A stretch of 41,094 bases of DNA from CAYXDO01 sp964463485 (GTDB lineage: Bacteria; Myxococcota; Kuafuiibacteriia; Kuafuiibacteriales; Kuafuiibacteriaceae). Of the stretch, positions 26,354 to 34,196 are shown in pieces. The notes under the pieces were generated by a model. That model worked only from the letters and a program-made list of their open reading frames with translations, was not told the origin of the DNA and ran no database searches. The position numbers and the translations under genes were made by a program. How positions within the stretch are numbered: position 1 is the first letter of the stretch; the number at the start of each line of letters is the position of its first letter. Where the stretch lies: NCBI GenBank assembly GCA_964463485.1, contig CAYXDO010000097.1, positions 1-41,094 of the forward strand, read 5' to 3'.

Positions 26354-27019
26354 ATGGTGAGCGTTCTCGACAACGAATTCACGGTGCGAATCGAGGGCCT
26401 CGCTCTCGGCCTGGTCGCGGCCAAGGGAGCGAGCAACGGGCCGAGCCCCGCCGCGCTAGGGGAGCTGATCGCGCAGTCGATTCGCGCTGCAAAATCTCCG
26501 GACGAAGAAAGGACGCGCACAGGCCCCGTGCGGGACCTCTTACGGCACGGCAAATACAAACCCACGGGGCGAGGAAAGCCGGCGAGTGAGTACCTTTTGG
26601 GTGCGGCTCGCGAGGGTCGATTCCCTTCGGTGGGCGCCCTCGTAGACGCGCTCAATCTGGTCTCCCTCGAGTCGCTCCTACCGATCTCGTTGATCGACGT
26701 GGATCGCGCGAAGACACGGAGCTTCGCGGTCCGGCGCGGCAAGCCGGGCGAGACTTACGTGTTCAATGCCTCGGGGCAGATCCTCGATGTCGAAGACCTG
26801 CTCTGCGTGGCCGTGTTGCCTGAAGACCTAGCCGTAGCCACACCCGTCAAAGACTCGATGGCGACCAAGCTCGTCGAAACCTCGAGTGACGTCGTCGCGG
26901 TCGTTTGGGCTCCAACGAGCGCGCGCGCCGAGCTGAGTCGCGCCGTGGCGCGCCTCGAAGCGCTTTTCCGGGAACAGTGCCAAGCTCAGGCGGTGGCGAC
27001 GCTCCTATCGGGCGCCTGA
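26354..27019 (+). CDS. B3/B4 domain protein (PheT-like)
   Basis: The 221-residue product resembles the B3/B4 domain of phenylalanyl-tRNA synthetase beta chains, which also occurs alone in bacteria. Visible hallmarks are LLRHGKYKPTGRGKPASEYL (67-86) and PSVGALVDALNLVSLESLLP (90-109), followed by SFAVRRGKPGETYVFNASGQ. In PheT this domain belongs to the editing region that removes mischarged Tyr. Stand-alone versions are of uncertain function, and an amino-acid or tRNA-related role is inference. The gene starts 102 bp from the divergent DUF1015 gene and faces the small lipoprotein gene across a repeat-rich gap. Confidence 0.88.
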   Translation: MVSVLDNEFTVRIEGLALGLVAAKGASNGPSPAALGELIAQSIRAAKSPDEERTRTGPVRDLLRHGKYKPTGRGKPASEYLLGAAREGRFPSVGALVDALNLVSLESLLPISLIDVDRAKTRSFAVRRGKPGETYVFNASGQILDVEDLLCVAVLPEDLAVATPVKDSMATKLVETSSDVVAVVWAPTSARAELSRAVARLEALFREQCQAQAVATLLSGA

Positions 27020-27066
27020 TCCGCTAGAGCGCCAATCGGCAAATCGGGTTGGAGCTCCAAGAAAAT

Positions 27067-27188
27067 CGTGCTCGTACTCGTGCTCGTGCTCGTGCTCGCC
27101 CGTGCTCATTCGTGCTCGTGCTCGGAGTTCTTCGGATCGGGCACGGGCACGGGCACGGGCACGGACGGGCACGGACGGGCACGGGCAC
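27067..27188. repeat. paired hexamer tracts able to fold as a long hairpin
   Basis: A ctcgtg tract (27067-27124) is followed by a gggcac tract (27139-27188). In RNA the two could pair over much of their length, using G-U wobbles (gugcuc with gggcac). They lie between convergent genes ending at 27019 (plus) and 27211 (minus), so the element could act as a bidirectional terminator. It may also be slippage-prone simple sequence. No open frame through it is supported. Confidence 0.65.
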
Positions 27189-27210
27189 GTCATGAGTTTC
27201 GGAGCCTTTT

Positions 27211-27774
27211 TCAGCGTTCGTTGAACCTGACCATGAACGTTCCCTGAATCGCGCCGGCTGCCGTGAAGGCGGCCGGATCCGGAATCGGCGGGCTCCCGTC
27301 ATCGAACCACTCGGCGTTGAACGACCCACCCACCTGCAGCTTTTCGAAATCCCAGCAGGTCACTTCGACTCGATACTGAGTGACGTTCGTGGCATCTCCA
27401 CGCATCTCGAGCATGTTGGCGCCGGCGCGCAGGTGAATCACTTTCCCATCCGCATAGATTTCTTCGACCGGTTCGGATCGCACGTCGATGGTGAAGGTCA
27501 GGTCGGAGAAGTCAGTCGACTTGCACTTGATGTAACCCTGCCCAGACGTCGTGGTGTAGCGAGCCTCTTCAGCCGGCGTGTCGAATCGACAGGCCAGCGT
27601 GAAGGCTTGGTCGCCGAACAGTCCGGTCGCATCCACCTTCGCCCCTTCGTACGTGGGGCAATGATTCGCGGGACCCGAGTCCGGACGTACGCCCGCGTCC
27701 GTCGACTCGGTCTCCCCGCTGCAGCCCACGAGCCCGGCCAGCCCAAGCGCGCAGATGGCGCGTCCGAAGCTCAT
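27211..27774 (-). CDS. small lipoprotein of unknown function
   Basis: ATG at 27772-27774 starts MSFGRAICALGLAGLVGC, a clear lipobox signal (LVGC), and gives 187 residues. The start overlaps the stop of the preceding gene by four bases (ATGA), so the two are translationally coupled. The mature protein begins with a Ser/Thr/Asp-rich linker and then a single compact beta-rich domain of about 145 residues with paired Cys (C-PTYEGAKV, then LACRFDTP, then IKCKSTDF, then VTCWDFE). No family is recognised. The coupling suggests joint function with the TerB/DUF697 protein, though one is exported and the other probably is not. Confidence 0.8.
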   Translation of the reverse strand: MSFGRAICALGLAGLVGCSGETESTDAGVRPDSGPANHCPTYEGAKVDATGLFGDQAFTLACRFDTPAEEARYTTTSGQGYIKCKSTDFSDLTFTIDVRSEPVEEIYADGKVIHLRAGANMLEMRGDATNVTQYRVEVTCWDFEKLQVGGSFNAEWFDDGSPPIPDPAAFTAAGAIQGTFMVRFNER

Positions 27775-28715
27775 TTCATCAGCTCGCTGACTTTGCGGTT
27801 GTACTCCTCTTGCGTGAGCTTTCCGGCCGACAAATCGGCGTTCAGCGACTCCATCGTTTTGTCCGACTCCGCCTTCTTGGTCATCACGGAGTCCTTGTGC
27901 ATGCCGAACAGCTTCTTGCCGTCGACCAGGGCCTTCTTGTAGGCCTCCTTGAGCACCGCGCCTTCGAGCTTCATGCCGCTCGCGAAATACTCGTCGGCGA
28001 CGCGACCGATCGCCCAAGTCGCCGCGAAGTTCGAGAGCGCTCCGAGCGCGCTGCCCCAGCCCGGAACGAACTTCGCGAGGTTGTTGACGGCGATGCGCAC
28101 GCCGGTGCTGCCGACGAAGCCCGTCATGAGCGACTTGGCGGCCTCCGCGCCGACCTTGAACCCGTAGTACTGGCCGATGTCGCGGATCATCTTCACCTGA
28201 AGTCCGATCGCCGCGAGGTCGGTGGCGAGCGCAATTCCGGGAATCGGAAACACGCCGAGCATGCCCGCGAACACGGAGTACTTCAGCATGTCCTCCTTGA
28301 TCTCCTTCTCACGCATGGCGGGATCGGAGATCGGCGCGATGTTGGACGGCAGGATCGTGTCCTTGGCCTCGGCGCCGAACCGCGCCAAGAGGTCCTTCTT
28401 CTCCGCGAGGCCGAAGGCGTTGCGGATCTCTTCGAGCACTTTCCTCTCGTTCGCGTCCGTGGTCCCGTCGGCGCTGGCCATCGCTACCGCCGACTCGTAG
28501 GTCTGCTGCCGGGCGTCGGTCGACTTGATCTGGGCGAGCGCGCCCTTCAGATCGACTTTCTCCGCGAACAAGGCATCCACCGTGGTCCCGAGCTCCAAAC
28601 CCGAGAGCGACCCCTCGAGCGCGGAGCGTTCTTCCGGCGCGAGCACACCGTCGGCTTGCGCCACGGCGACGAGCACTCGGAGTCCAGCCATTGCTTCTTC
28701 TTTTGCGATTTGCAT
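27771..28715 (-). CDS. TerB-like / DUF697 / SHOCT protein
   Basis: ATG at 28713-28715 gives 314 residues; the 132 codons of open frame upstream are the antisense of the sulfatase gene. Residues 9-100 (LVAVAQADGVLAPEERSAL, then AMASADGTTDANERKVLEEI) are two acidic helical modules of the TerB/DUF533 type, which binds metal or lies at the membrane. Residues about 135-240 match DUF697 (GVFPIPGIALATDLAAI, then MIRDIGQYYGFKVG, then KFVPGWGSALGALSN). The C-terminal LSAGKLTQEEYNRKVSEL is a SHOCT helix pair. The middle part contains Gly/Ala-rich hydrophobic helices that may associate with membrane. It is followed by the coupled small lipoprotein and is divergent from the sulfatase gene. Confidence 0.85.
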   Translation of the reverse strand: MQIAKEEAMAGLRVLVAVAQADGVLAPEERSALEGSLSGLELGTTVDALFAEKVDLKGALAQIKSTDARQQTYESAVAMASADGTTDANERKVLEEIRNAFGLAEKKDLLARFGAEAKDTILPSNIAPISDPAMREKEIKEDMLKYSVFAGMLGVFPIPGIALATDLAAIGLQVKMIRDIGQYYGFKVGAEAAKSLMTGFVGSTGVRIAVNNLAKFVPGWGSALGALSNFAATWAIGRVADEYFASGMKLEGAVLKEAYKKALVDGKKLFGMHKDSVMTKKAESDKTMESLNADLSAGKLTQEEYNRKVSELMK

Positions 28716-28784
28716 GGGGGTTCCGCTAAACCGAGAAACGGCCGCTGTCAAACCGCGCGTGCACCGACCATCGAACGGTGTAAA

Positions 28785-30479
28785 GTGCGGCCGGTGCCCC
28801 TCCCCCCCGCGAAGGTCGACCGGCGCGACTTCCTGGAGCTCGGACTCACCGGCGCGGCCCTCCTGGCTTCGTGCTCTAGCGGCTCCACGGGCCTCGACTC
28901 GAACGGACCCGACTCGGGGACGGCAAAGGACGTTCAGCACGAGCTGGACGCGAGCGCTCCGCCCGAGGCCGGTCCCTCCGATGGGTCCTCGCTCGACGTT
29001 TCCTCGGATTCCGGACCGACGTTCGAAGACGCTGGCGTCGAAGACTTTGGCGTCGAAGACGCCAGCACTTCCGCTCGACGTCCCAACCTCGTGTTCGTGT
29101 TCGCCGACCAACTCTCCTTCGACATGATCGGCGCGGAGGGCAACTCACAAATTCTCACGCCGGCGATCGATGAGCTTGCGGCCGCAGGAATTCGCTTTCG
29201 CCACTGCGTCTCCGTCTCGCCCGTGTGCACGCCCTATCGCGGGATCCTCATGTCGGGTCAGCACCCGCTCCAAAATGGTTGCTTCACCAACGACATTCAG
29301 ATGCTGCCCACCAACGGCGCCGGCTTCGGTGACGTATTGAGGGACTCGGGCTATCGGATGGGTTACGTCGGAAAGTGGCACCTGTATGGTGGGTATCGAC
29401 TGAGACCCGTCCCGGCCGGACCCTATCGGTACGGTCACGATGGAACCTTCCTCACGAACAACGTGCAGAGCGATTTTCGGCCTCAGTCGGCGTTCTATTA
29501 CACCGAGGCCGGAGAGCGCCGCTACTTCGGGGAGTGGGAGCCGTACGGTCAAACGACGCAGGTCGAAGAGTTCTTGGATCGGCAGACCGCGGCCGATCCG
29601 TTCGCGCTCTTCGTGTCACTCCACCCACCCCACTATCACAGCGGCGGGACCTACTTGGCGCCCGCCGAGCTCATGAGTCTGTACGATCGCCCCTCCCTGC
29701 AACTCCGCCCGAACACACCGGACACTCCGGAGAATCGCCGCGACTATCACGGCTATTACGCCCTCACGACGATGGTCGACCAATGTGTGCGGCGTATTCT
29801 CGACAAGCTCCAACAGAAGGGGCTCGCGGACGATACGGTCGTCGTGTTCACCGCCGACCACGGAGACTTGCTGAACGCTCACGGCTTCACGGGAGCCAAG
29901 GCTCGTCCGGAGGACGAGTCGGCGAGGGTCCCGCTCTTGGTTCGATGGCCGCGCGAGCTACGAGCGCGCGTGAGCGACCTTCTGGTGGGCTCGCTCGATC
30001 TCATGCCGACCATCCTTGGCCTGATGGGTTTGGCTCCGCCGCGATCCTGCCAAGGTACGGACTTGAGCCAGGCCATCTTGGACGGCAACGACGACGCTCA
30101 GGACGCCCTGCCCATGTTCATGTACCGGCCCGACCGAAACTGGCGGGGTCTATATACGCGCCAGCACACCTACGCGTTCGAGCACCCTCGGGACCCAACG
30201 GCCACGAACCCGTTCGACGTTTTGTATGACCGCGTGATCGATCCGTCGCAGGAGACGAACCTCTTCGCCGACCCCGGGTCTGTGTCGCTCAAGGACCTCC
30301 TTCACGGGCGCACGCTCGAGCTGATGGCGAGGTTCTCCGACGAGCTCGCGATCACCCACGTGGCGCTGACCCAGACGTGCCTCGCGCGCCCGAACCTCCC
30401 CCTCGACGACCCGGACGCCACCGGCGCTTTGAAGGGGCGCCCGATCGACCTCCTTCGCGCGGCGGGCATCATTCGCTGA
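28785..30479 (+). CDS. sulfatase-family lipoprotein with Tat-like signal
   Basis: GTG 28785 gives 564 residues; a GTG nine bases downstream is equally possible. The N-terminus contains VDRRDFLELGLTGAALLASC, a twin-arginine-like motif followed by a lipobox, so export through Tat and lipidation are likely. A Ser/Asp-rich linker with a 15-bp tandem repeat (about 29027-29068, EDAGVED/FGVED) follows. The sulfatase core starts at PNLVFVFADQLSFD; VCTPYRG carries the CxPxR motif with Cys148 as the residue converted to formylglycine. TADHGDLLNAHGF holds the conserved metal-binding DHG. The family hydrolyses sulfate esters, and the substrate is unknown. No formylglycine-generating enzyme is encoded nearby. 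A perfect hairpin follows the stop. Confidence 0.85.
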   Translation: MRPVPLPPAKVDRRDFLELGLTGAALLASCSSGSTGLDSNGPDSGTAKDVQHELDASAPPEAGPSDGSSLDVSSDSGPTFEDAGVEDFGVEDASTSARRPNLVFVFADQLSFDMIGAEGNSQILTPAIDELAAAGIRFRHCVSVSPVCTPYRGILMSGQHPLQNGCFTNDIQMLPTNGAGFGDVLRDSGYRMGYVGKWHLYGGYRLRPVPAGPYRYGHDGTFLTNNVQSDFRPQSAFYYTEAGERRYFGEWEPYGQTTQVEEFLDRQTAADPFALFVSLHPPHYHSGGTYLAPAELMSLYDRPSLQLRPNTPDTPENRRDYHGYYALTTMVDQCVRRILDKLQQKGLADDTVVVFTADHGDLLNAHGFTGAKARPEDESARVPLLVRWPRELRARVSDLLVGSLDLMPTILGLMGLAPPRSCQGTDLSQAILDGNDDAQDALPMFMYRPDRNWRGLYTRQHTYAFEHPRDPTATNPFDVLYDRVIDPSQETNLFADPGSVSLKDLLHGRTLELMARFSDELAITHVALTQTCLARPNLPLDDPDATGALKGRPIDLLRAAGIIR

Positions 30480-30506
30480 TACGGAAGCCAACGTCGGGTG
30501 CATGAC

Positions 30507-30531
30507 CGACGTGCTGCGATTCAGCACGTCG
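30507..30531. terminator. perfect 10-bp hairpin after the sulfatase gene
   Basis: cgacgtgctg (30507-30516), loop cgatt, and cagcacgtcg (30522-30531) form a perfect stem with a five-base loop, 28 bp after the stop codon. It has the same stem and loop length as the hairpin at 5826. No T run follows, and the next gene starts 75 bp later, so it could also shape the 5' end of the Hsp70 transcript. It does not match CIRCE. Confidence 0.65.
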
Positions 30532-30605
30532 ACTCGATTGACTCTCCCCTCGGACTTCTCGATCCTCCTGCCGAGGAGACCGACAGGCGAGTGAGAGAGC
30601 TGACG

Positions 30606-32171
30606 ATGGGTATCGACCTCGGCACGAGCTATAGCTGCGTGGCCGTGGTCGAGGATGGAATCGCAAAGGTGATTCCGAACGAATGGGGAGACGTAACACA
30701 CGCGTCCGTCGTGTCCTTCTTGGATGATGGTTCCGCGATGGTGGGCAACGACGCGAAGAAGCGGATCATCACCCACCCGAGCACCACGGTGTACTCGGCC
30801 AAGCGCCTCATGGGCCGACACTTCTTCTCGCCGGAGACCAAGAGAGCTCGTGAGTCCTGTACCTACGAGATCGTCGAAGGTCCGAACGCCAGCGTGAAAA
30901 TCAAAGTTCGCGACCGGCAATTTTCCATCCCGGAAATCAGCGGCATCGTGCTCAAGGAGATGCGCGCCATCGCCGAGAGCTATGCGGGCCGGTCGGTCAC
31001 CAAGGCGGTCATCACGGTGCCTGCCTTCTTCAACGACAATCAACGCCAGGCCACCAAGAACGCGGGCAAGATCGCCGGCCTCGAAGTCCTGCGTATCCTC
31101 AACGAGCCGACCGCGGCCGCCCTTGCGTACGGCTGCGGCCAGGGCCTCGATCAGACCGTCGTCGTCTACGACCTCGGCGGCGGCACCTTCGACGTCTCGA
31201 TCCTCCGTATCCATCAAGACATCTTCGAAGTGCTCGCGACCTCCGGCGACACTTATCTGGGTGGCGATGACTTCGACGCTCGCATCGTAAACTGGCTCGT
31301 CCAAGGCTTTCAGCAGATGTACGGGGTCGATCTGAGGCGCGACCCGCGGGTGCTCGTCCGAGTCGTTCAGGCCGCCGAGAAAGCGAAGATCGAGCTTTCG
31401 GAGGCCGAGGTCACACACATCCACGTGCCGCTCGCGCACATCGATGACAACGGCGTCGCCCTCGAGATCAACGCCCAACTCACTCGGAACGAGTTCAACG
31501 CGATGGTGGCCGACCTGGTTCAGCGCACGTTTCAAGTCTGCGACGAGGCCATTCAGAGCGCTCACCTCACCCAAGCCCAGATCGACAGCGTGCTCATGGT
31601 CGGAGGCGCCTCTCGGTTGCCGATCATCCGAAACGGCGTTCGCCATTACTTCGCTCAGGAGCCCCGGATCGACGTCGACCCAGATCTGGTGGTGGCGATC
31701 GGCGCAGCCATCCACGCAGACGCGCTCCTCGACAGTCAGACCGCGACCTTCTTGCTCGACGTGACGCCCCAGACCTTGCGGCTCGGGACCGTGGGCGGGT
31801 ACACCGAGAAAGTCATCGAGAAAAACACGTCGATCCCGATCGATCGGAGCCGCACGTTCGTTACGGCCTCGGACAATCAGGAGAAGGTGACGATCCGTGT
31901 GTACCAAGGCGAGAGTCGCCTGGCGGCCGAGTGTGCGCTTCTCGGAGAGTTCTCGATCTCCGGGCTGAGGCCGGCTGCGCGAGGCACCGTGCGCATCGAA
32001 GTCACGTTCGAAATCGACACCGACGGGATCGTGAACATCTCGGCGCGCGACGTCGACACGGGCCTCGCCGCTTCCACCACGCTCAACCTGACGGCTGGCC
32101 TGTCCGAATCCGAGATTCAAGCGGCGCGGCTTCGTAACGAAGAAACCAAGTTGGCCGAAAAAGGGCGCTGA
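30606..32171 (+). CDS. lidless Hsp70-type chaperone
   Basis: ATG 30606 places MGIDLGTSYSCVAVV at the N-terminus, as in Hsp70; a GTG at 30591 could add five residues. The product has 521 residues. The nucleotide-binding domain is complete in outline: VTKAVITVPAFFNDNQRQA, then LRILNEPTAAALAYG, then YDLGGGTFDVSIL and MVGGASRLPII. The substrate-binding beta part (DVTPQTLRLGT to FEIDTDGIVNISARD) is present. The protein stops at SESEIQAARLRNEE, about where the helical lid of DnaK (about 610-640 residues) begins, so the lid is missing. It is followed six bases later by a J-domain gene. It is probably a specialised Hsp70 rather than the housekeeping DnaK; no grpE is nearby. Confidence 0.92.
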   Translation: MGIDLGTSYSCVAVVEDGIAKVIPNEWGDVTHASVVSFLDDGSAMVGNDAKKRIITHPSTTVYSAKRLMGRHFFSPETKRARESCTYEIVEGPNASVKIKVRDRQFSIPEISGIVLKEMRAIAESYAGRSVTKAVITVPAFFNDNQRQATKNAGKIAGLEVLRILNEPTAAALAYGCGQGLDQTVVVYDLGGGTFDVSILRIHQDIFEVLATSGDTYLGGDDFDARIVNWLVQGFQQMYGVDLRRDPRVLVRVVQAAEKAKIELSEAEVTHIHVPLAHIDDNGVALEINAQLTRNEFNAMVADLVQRTFQVCDEAIQSAHLTQAQIDSVLMVGGASRLPIIRNGVRHYFAQEPRIDVDPDLVVAIGAAIHADALLDSQTATFLLDVTPQTLRLGTVGGYTEKVIEKNTSIPIDRSRTFVTASDNQEKVTIRVYQGESRLAAECALLGEFSISGLRPAARGTVRIEVTFEIDTDGIVNISARDVDTGLAASTTLNLTAGLSESEIQAARLRNEETKLAEKGR

Positions 32172-32177
32172 AAAGGA

Positions 32178-32708
32178 ATGGACTACACCGACCCCTCCTT
32201 CTGGCCTCAACTGAAGGATCTGGCCCGTCGCATCGACAGCCTGGACTACTATCAAATCCTCAATTTGCCGTCGACGGCGCCGGTAGGGCAGATCTCGGCG
32301 GCCTACTATGGAATGGCTCGGGCGCTGCATCCGGATAAGTTCTTCCACCTGCCGGACAACGAGCTCAAGGCCGCCGTGAATCGCATCTACAAGCGAATCA
32401 CCGAGGCCCACGGCATCTTGAAAGACGACGTGAAGCGCAAGCGCTACACCGAAGCCATCAACGGACCCAATCGCGCTCAGCGGCTGCGTTTCGACGAGTC
32501 CATGGAGACCGAGACTCAGGACGCTCAAAAGGCCGCGCTCAAGGTCGCCAAGACGCCCAAGGGCGACGAGCTCTGGCGAGGGGCGCAAGTCGACATCCGC
32601 GCCGGCCGTTTCAAAGACGCGCACGCCAAGATCAAGAGCGCCCTACTCTTCGAGCCGGGCAACGCGGAGCTCAAGAAGCTCCTCGGCGAGCTCGACAAGA
32701 AGAAGTGA
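32178..32708 (+). CDS. J-domain protein with TPR-like C-terminus
   Basis: The gene starts six bases after the Hsp70 stop, with aaaagga directly before its ATG, so the two are co-transcribed. The 176-residue product has a J-domain at about 22-95: LDYYQILNLPSTAP, then MARALHPDKFFHLP with the HPD motif at about residues 51-53, then KDDVKRKRYTEAI. HPD is the motif that stimulates Hsp70 ATPase activity. Residues about 130-175 (GDELWRGAQVDIRAGRF, then LLFEPGNAELKKLLGEL) look like a TPR-like helix pair for client or partner binding. It is most likely the dedicated co-chaperone of the lidless Hsp70. Confidence 0.9.
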   Translation: MDYTDPSFWPQLKDLARRIDSLDYYQILNLPSTAPVGQISAAYYGMARALHPDKFFHLPDNELKAAVNRIYKRITEAHGILKDDVKRKRYTEAINGPNRAQRLRFDESMETETQDAQKAALKVAKTPKGDELWRGAQVDIRAGRFKDAHAKIKSALLFEPGNAELKKLLGELDKKK

Positions 32709-32786
32709 CCGCGTCATTTCGCCGCACTTCCCGGCCTGGCTTCTCCTGCTAGCCTCCGCGCGCTTTCGCTCAAACAAGGAGGAATC

Positions 32787-33020
32787 ATGAGCATTCGTAA
32801 CGCCGTCATTGTCTTCGCCCTCGCCATCGCTGGCTGCAAAGGGGGAGGCGCCGTCAACATGGACCCCAAGGTCGAAGCCTGCAAGCAGGCCTGTGACTCG
32901 AGCAAGGGTGAGTGCACCGACGCGTGCAAAGACAAGACCGGCGCGGACGCCGATACCTGCAACGCCGCCTGCGAAGCCGCCTGCGGCGAGTGCAAGGCCA
33001 AGTGCGACGAGGCCAAGTGA
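32787..33020 (+). CDS. small Cys-rich lipoprotein
   Basis: ATG 32787 is preceded by aaggaggaatc, one of the strongest ribosome-binding sites in the window. The 77-residue product begins MSIRNAVIVFALAIAGCKGG, a lipobox signal (IAGC). The mature part is 60 residues with nine Cys in repeated ACKQACD-, CTDACKD-, CNAACEA- and CGECKAKCDE-type pairs, which suggests two disulphide-bonded helical hairpins or metal binding. It lies 78 bp after the J-domain gene. It may be part of that operon or separate; no function is known. Confidence 0.85.
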   Translation: MSIRNAVIVFALAIAGCKGGGAVNMDPKVEACKQACDSSKGECTDACKDKTGADADTCNAACEAACGECKAKCDEAK

Positions 33021-33045
33021 GCCGCTGAGTACGCGTCCTCAGAAG

Positions 33046-33169
33046 TTCGTGACCATGCTGAAACCACAGAGGACGCAGAGAGAAGACACAAAGAATTGCT
33101 CATTTGATCATCTGTGTGCTCTGTGGGCTTCGGCTCCGTGCTCTCTGTGGTTTCTCCAGTGGTCACGAA
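33046..33169. repeat. imperfect inverted-repeat element with cacagag-type arms
   Basis: ttcgtgacca then gaaaccacagag (33046-33071) is repeated in reverse complement at 33143-33169, with only a 4- versus 5-base difference between the two blocks. The inner arms (cagagagaagacac and ctctgtgggc-like) are also partly complementary. About 124 bp could fold into one long hairpin. It lies between the small lipoprotein and the LysR gene. I believe similar cacagag elements occur in many bacterial intergenic regions; this is from memory. Confidence 0.75.
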
Positions 33170-33290
33170 TTTGCGGGGACCTTCACTGAGTACCATCCCG
33201 CTTCCGCAAGCCCGGGACCCACGTCTACCATCGGTCTAGACGCTCCATTTGGTTGCGGCCCGTCTGCGGGGCCTTCATGATCGGCGATCC

Positions 33291-34184
33291 ATGGACCTGA
33301 ACGAAATCCTCGTCTTCGCCGAGGTCGCCGAATCCAAGAGCTTCACGACGGCGGCCAAGAACCTCGGGATCCCGAAATCGACGGTGAGCCGCAAGATCAG
33401 GCAGCTCGAAGAACGCCTCGGCGTTCGCTTGATTCAGCGCACGACCCGCAAACTCAGCCTGACCGACGCAGGAGAGGCTTATCATCGCAGCGTCTCCGGG
33501 ATCGTGGCCCAGCTTCAGGCGGCCGACGAAGAAATCATCGAGCGCTCGAGCACGCCCCGCGGACAGCTTCGCATCACCGCGCCCGTGGACGCGGGCGAGG
33601 GGCTCTTGCCGGATGTGATCGCCGAGTACCTGAATCAGTACCCGGAGGTCTCCGTGCAGGTCGTGCTCACCGGCCGTATCGTCGATTTGGTCGACGAAGG
33701 GTTCGATCTCGCGCTGCGCGCGGGCCGACTCTCGGACTCGTCGTTGGTCGCCAAGAAGCTCGCCGACACCGACTGGGTGGTGTGCGCAAGCCCGGAATAC
33801 CTCGCAAAACGCGGCACGCCGCGCACGCCCCTCGACCTCGAGGCGCACGACTGCATCGTGTTGAGCGACCGAAACAACTGGAAGCTCAGCGGGCCCGACG
33901 GGACCTTCGAGATCGAGGTGTCGGGCAGAGTCTCCGGAGATTCGTTTGGTCTCGTTCAAGCTGCCGCCGAGAGAGGCCTCGGAATTGCGCTGCTCCCGGA
34001 GTTCCGAGTGATCGATGATCTCGACTCCGGAAAGCTACGGCAAGTGTTGGCGGAGTACTCGCTACCGCCCGCGCCCTTTCACGCCGTGTACCCGTCGGGC
34101 CGGCAGCTCGCGGCGAAGACACGCGCTTTCCTCGACCTCTTGGTCGCCCGCTTTACGCTCCCAACGCGACGCGCTGAACGCTGA
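33291..34184 (+). CDS. LysR-family transcriptional regulator
   Basis: ATG 33291 was chosen because it starts MDLNEILVFAEVAESKSF, the standard N-terminus of LysR regulators; the 14 codons upstream add nothing recognisable. The product has 297 residues, the usual length. Residues 1-60 are the winged helix-turn-helix (SFTTAAKNLGIPKSTVSRKI, then LEERLGVRLIQRTTRKLSLT). The rest is the periplasmic-binding-like effector domain, close to the CrgA/DmlR/AaeR group (PRGQLRITAPVDAGEGLLP, then DLALRAGRL). The usual divergent target gene is missing: the neighbour on the right is convergent and that on the left is the inverted-repeat element. Its target and effector are unknown. Confidence 0.93.
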   Translation: MDLNEILVFAEVAESKSFTTAAKNLGIPKSTVSRKIRQLEERLGVRLIQRTTRKLSLTDAGEAYHRSVSGIVAQLQAADEEIIERSSTPRGQLRITAPVDAGEGLLPDVIAEYLNQYPEVSVQVVLTGRIVDLVDEGFDLALRAGRLSDSSLVAKKLADTDWVVCASPEYLAKRGTPRTPLDLEAHDCIVLSDRNNWKLSGPDGTFEIEVSGRVSGDSFGLVQAAAERGLGIALLPEFRVIDDLDSGKLRQVLAEYSLPPAPFHAVYPSGRQLAAKTRAFLDLLVARFTLPTRRAER

Positions 34185-34196
34185 CCGTGAGGCCCG

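Noticed and set aside
27024..27329. Frames encoding Ala-Arg and Glu-His repeats near 27.1 kb
   Set aside because: Same reason: they are translations of hexamer simple sequence.
27810..28784. Long N-terminal extension of the sulfatase frame
   Set aside because: It runs through the minus-strand TerB/DUF697 gene and has no signal peptide; the start at 28785 gives a proper Tat-like lipoprotein signal.
30150..32624. A very long open frame on the minus strand (824 codons)
   Set aside because: It is antisense to the Hsp70 and J-domain genes, which carry clear family motifs; the composition is what high-G+C antisense DNA gives.
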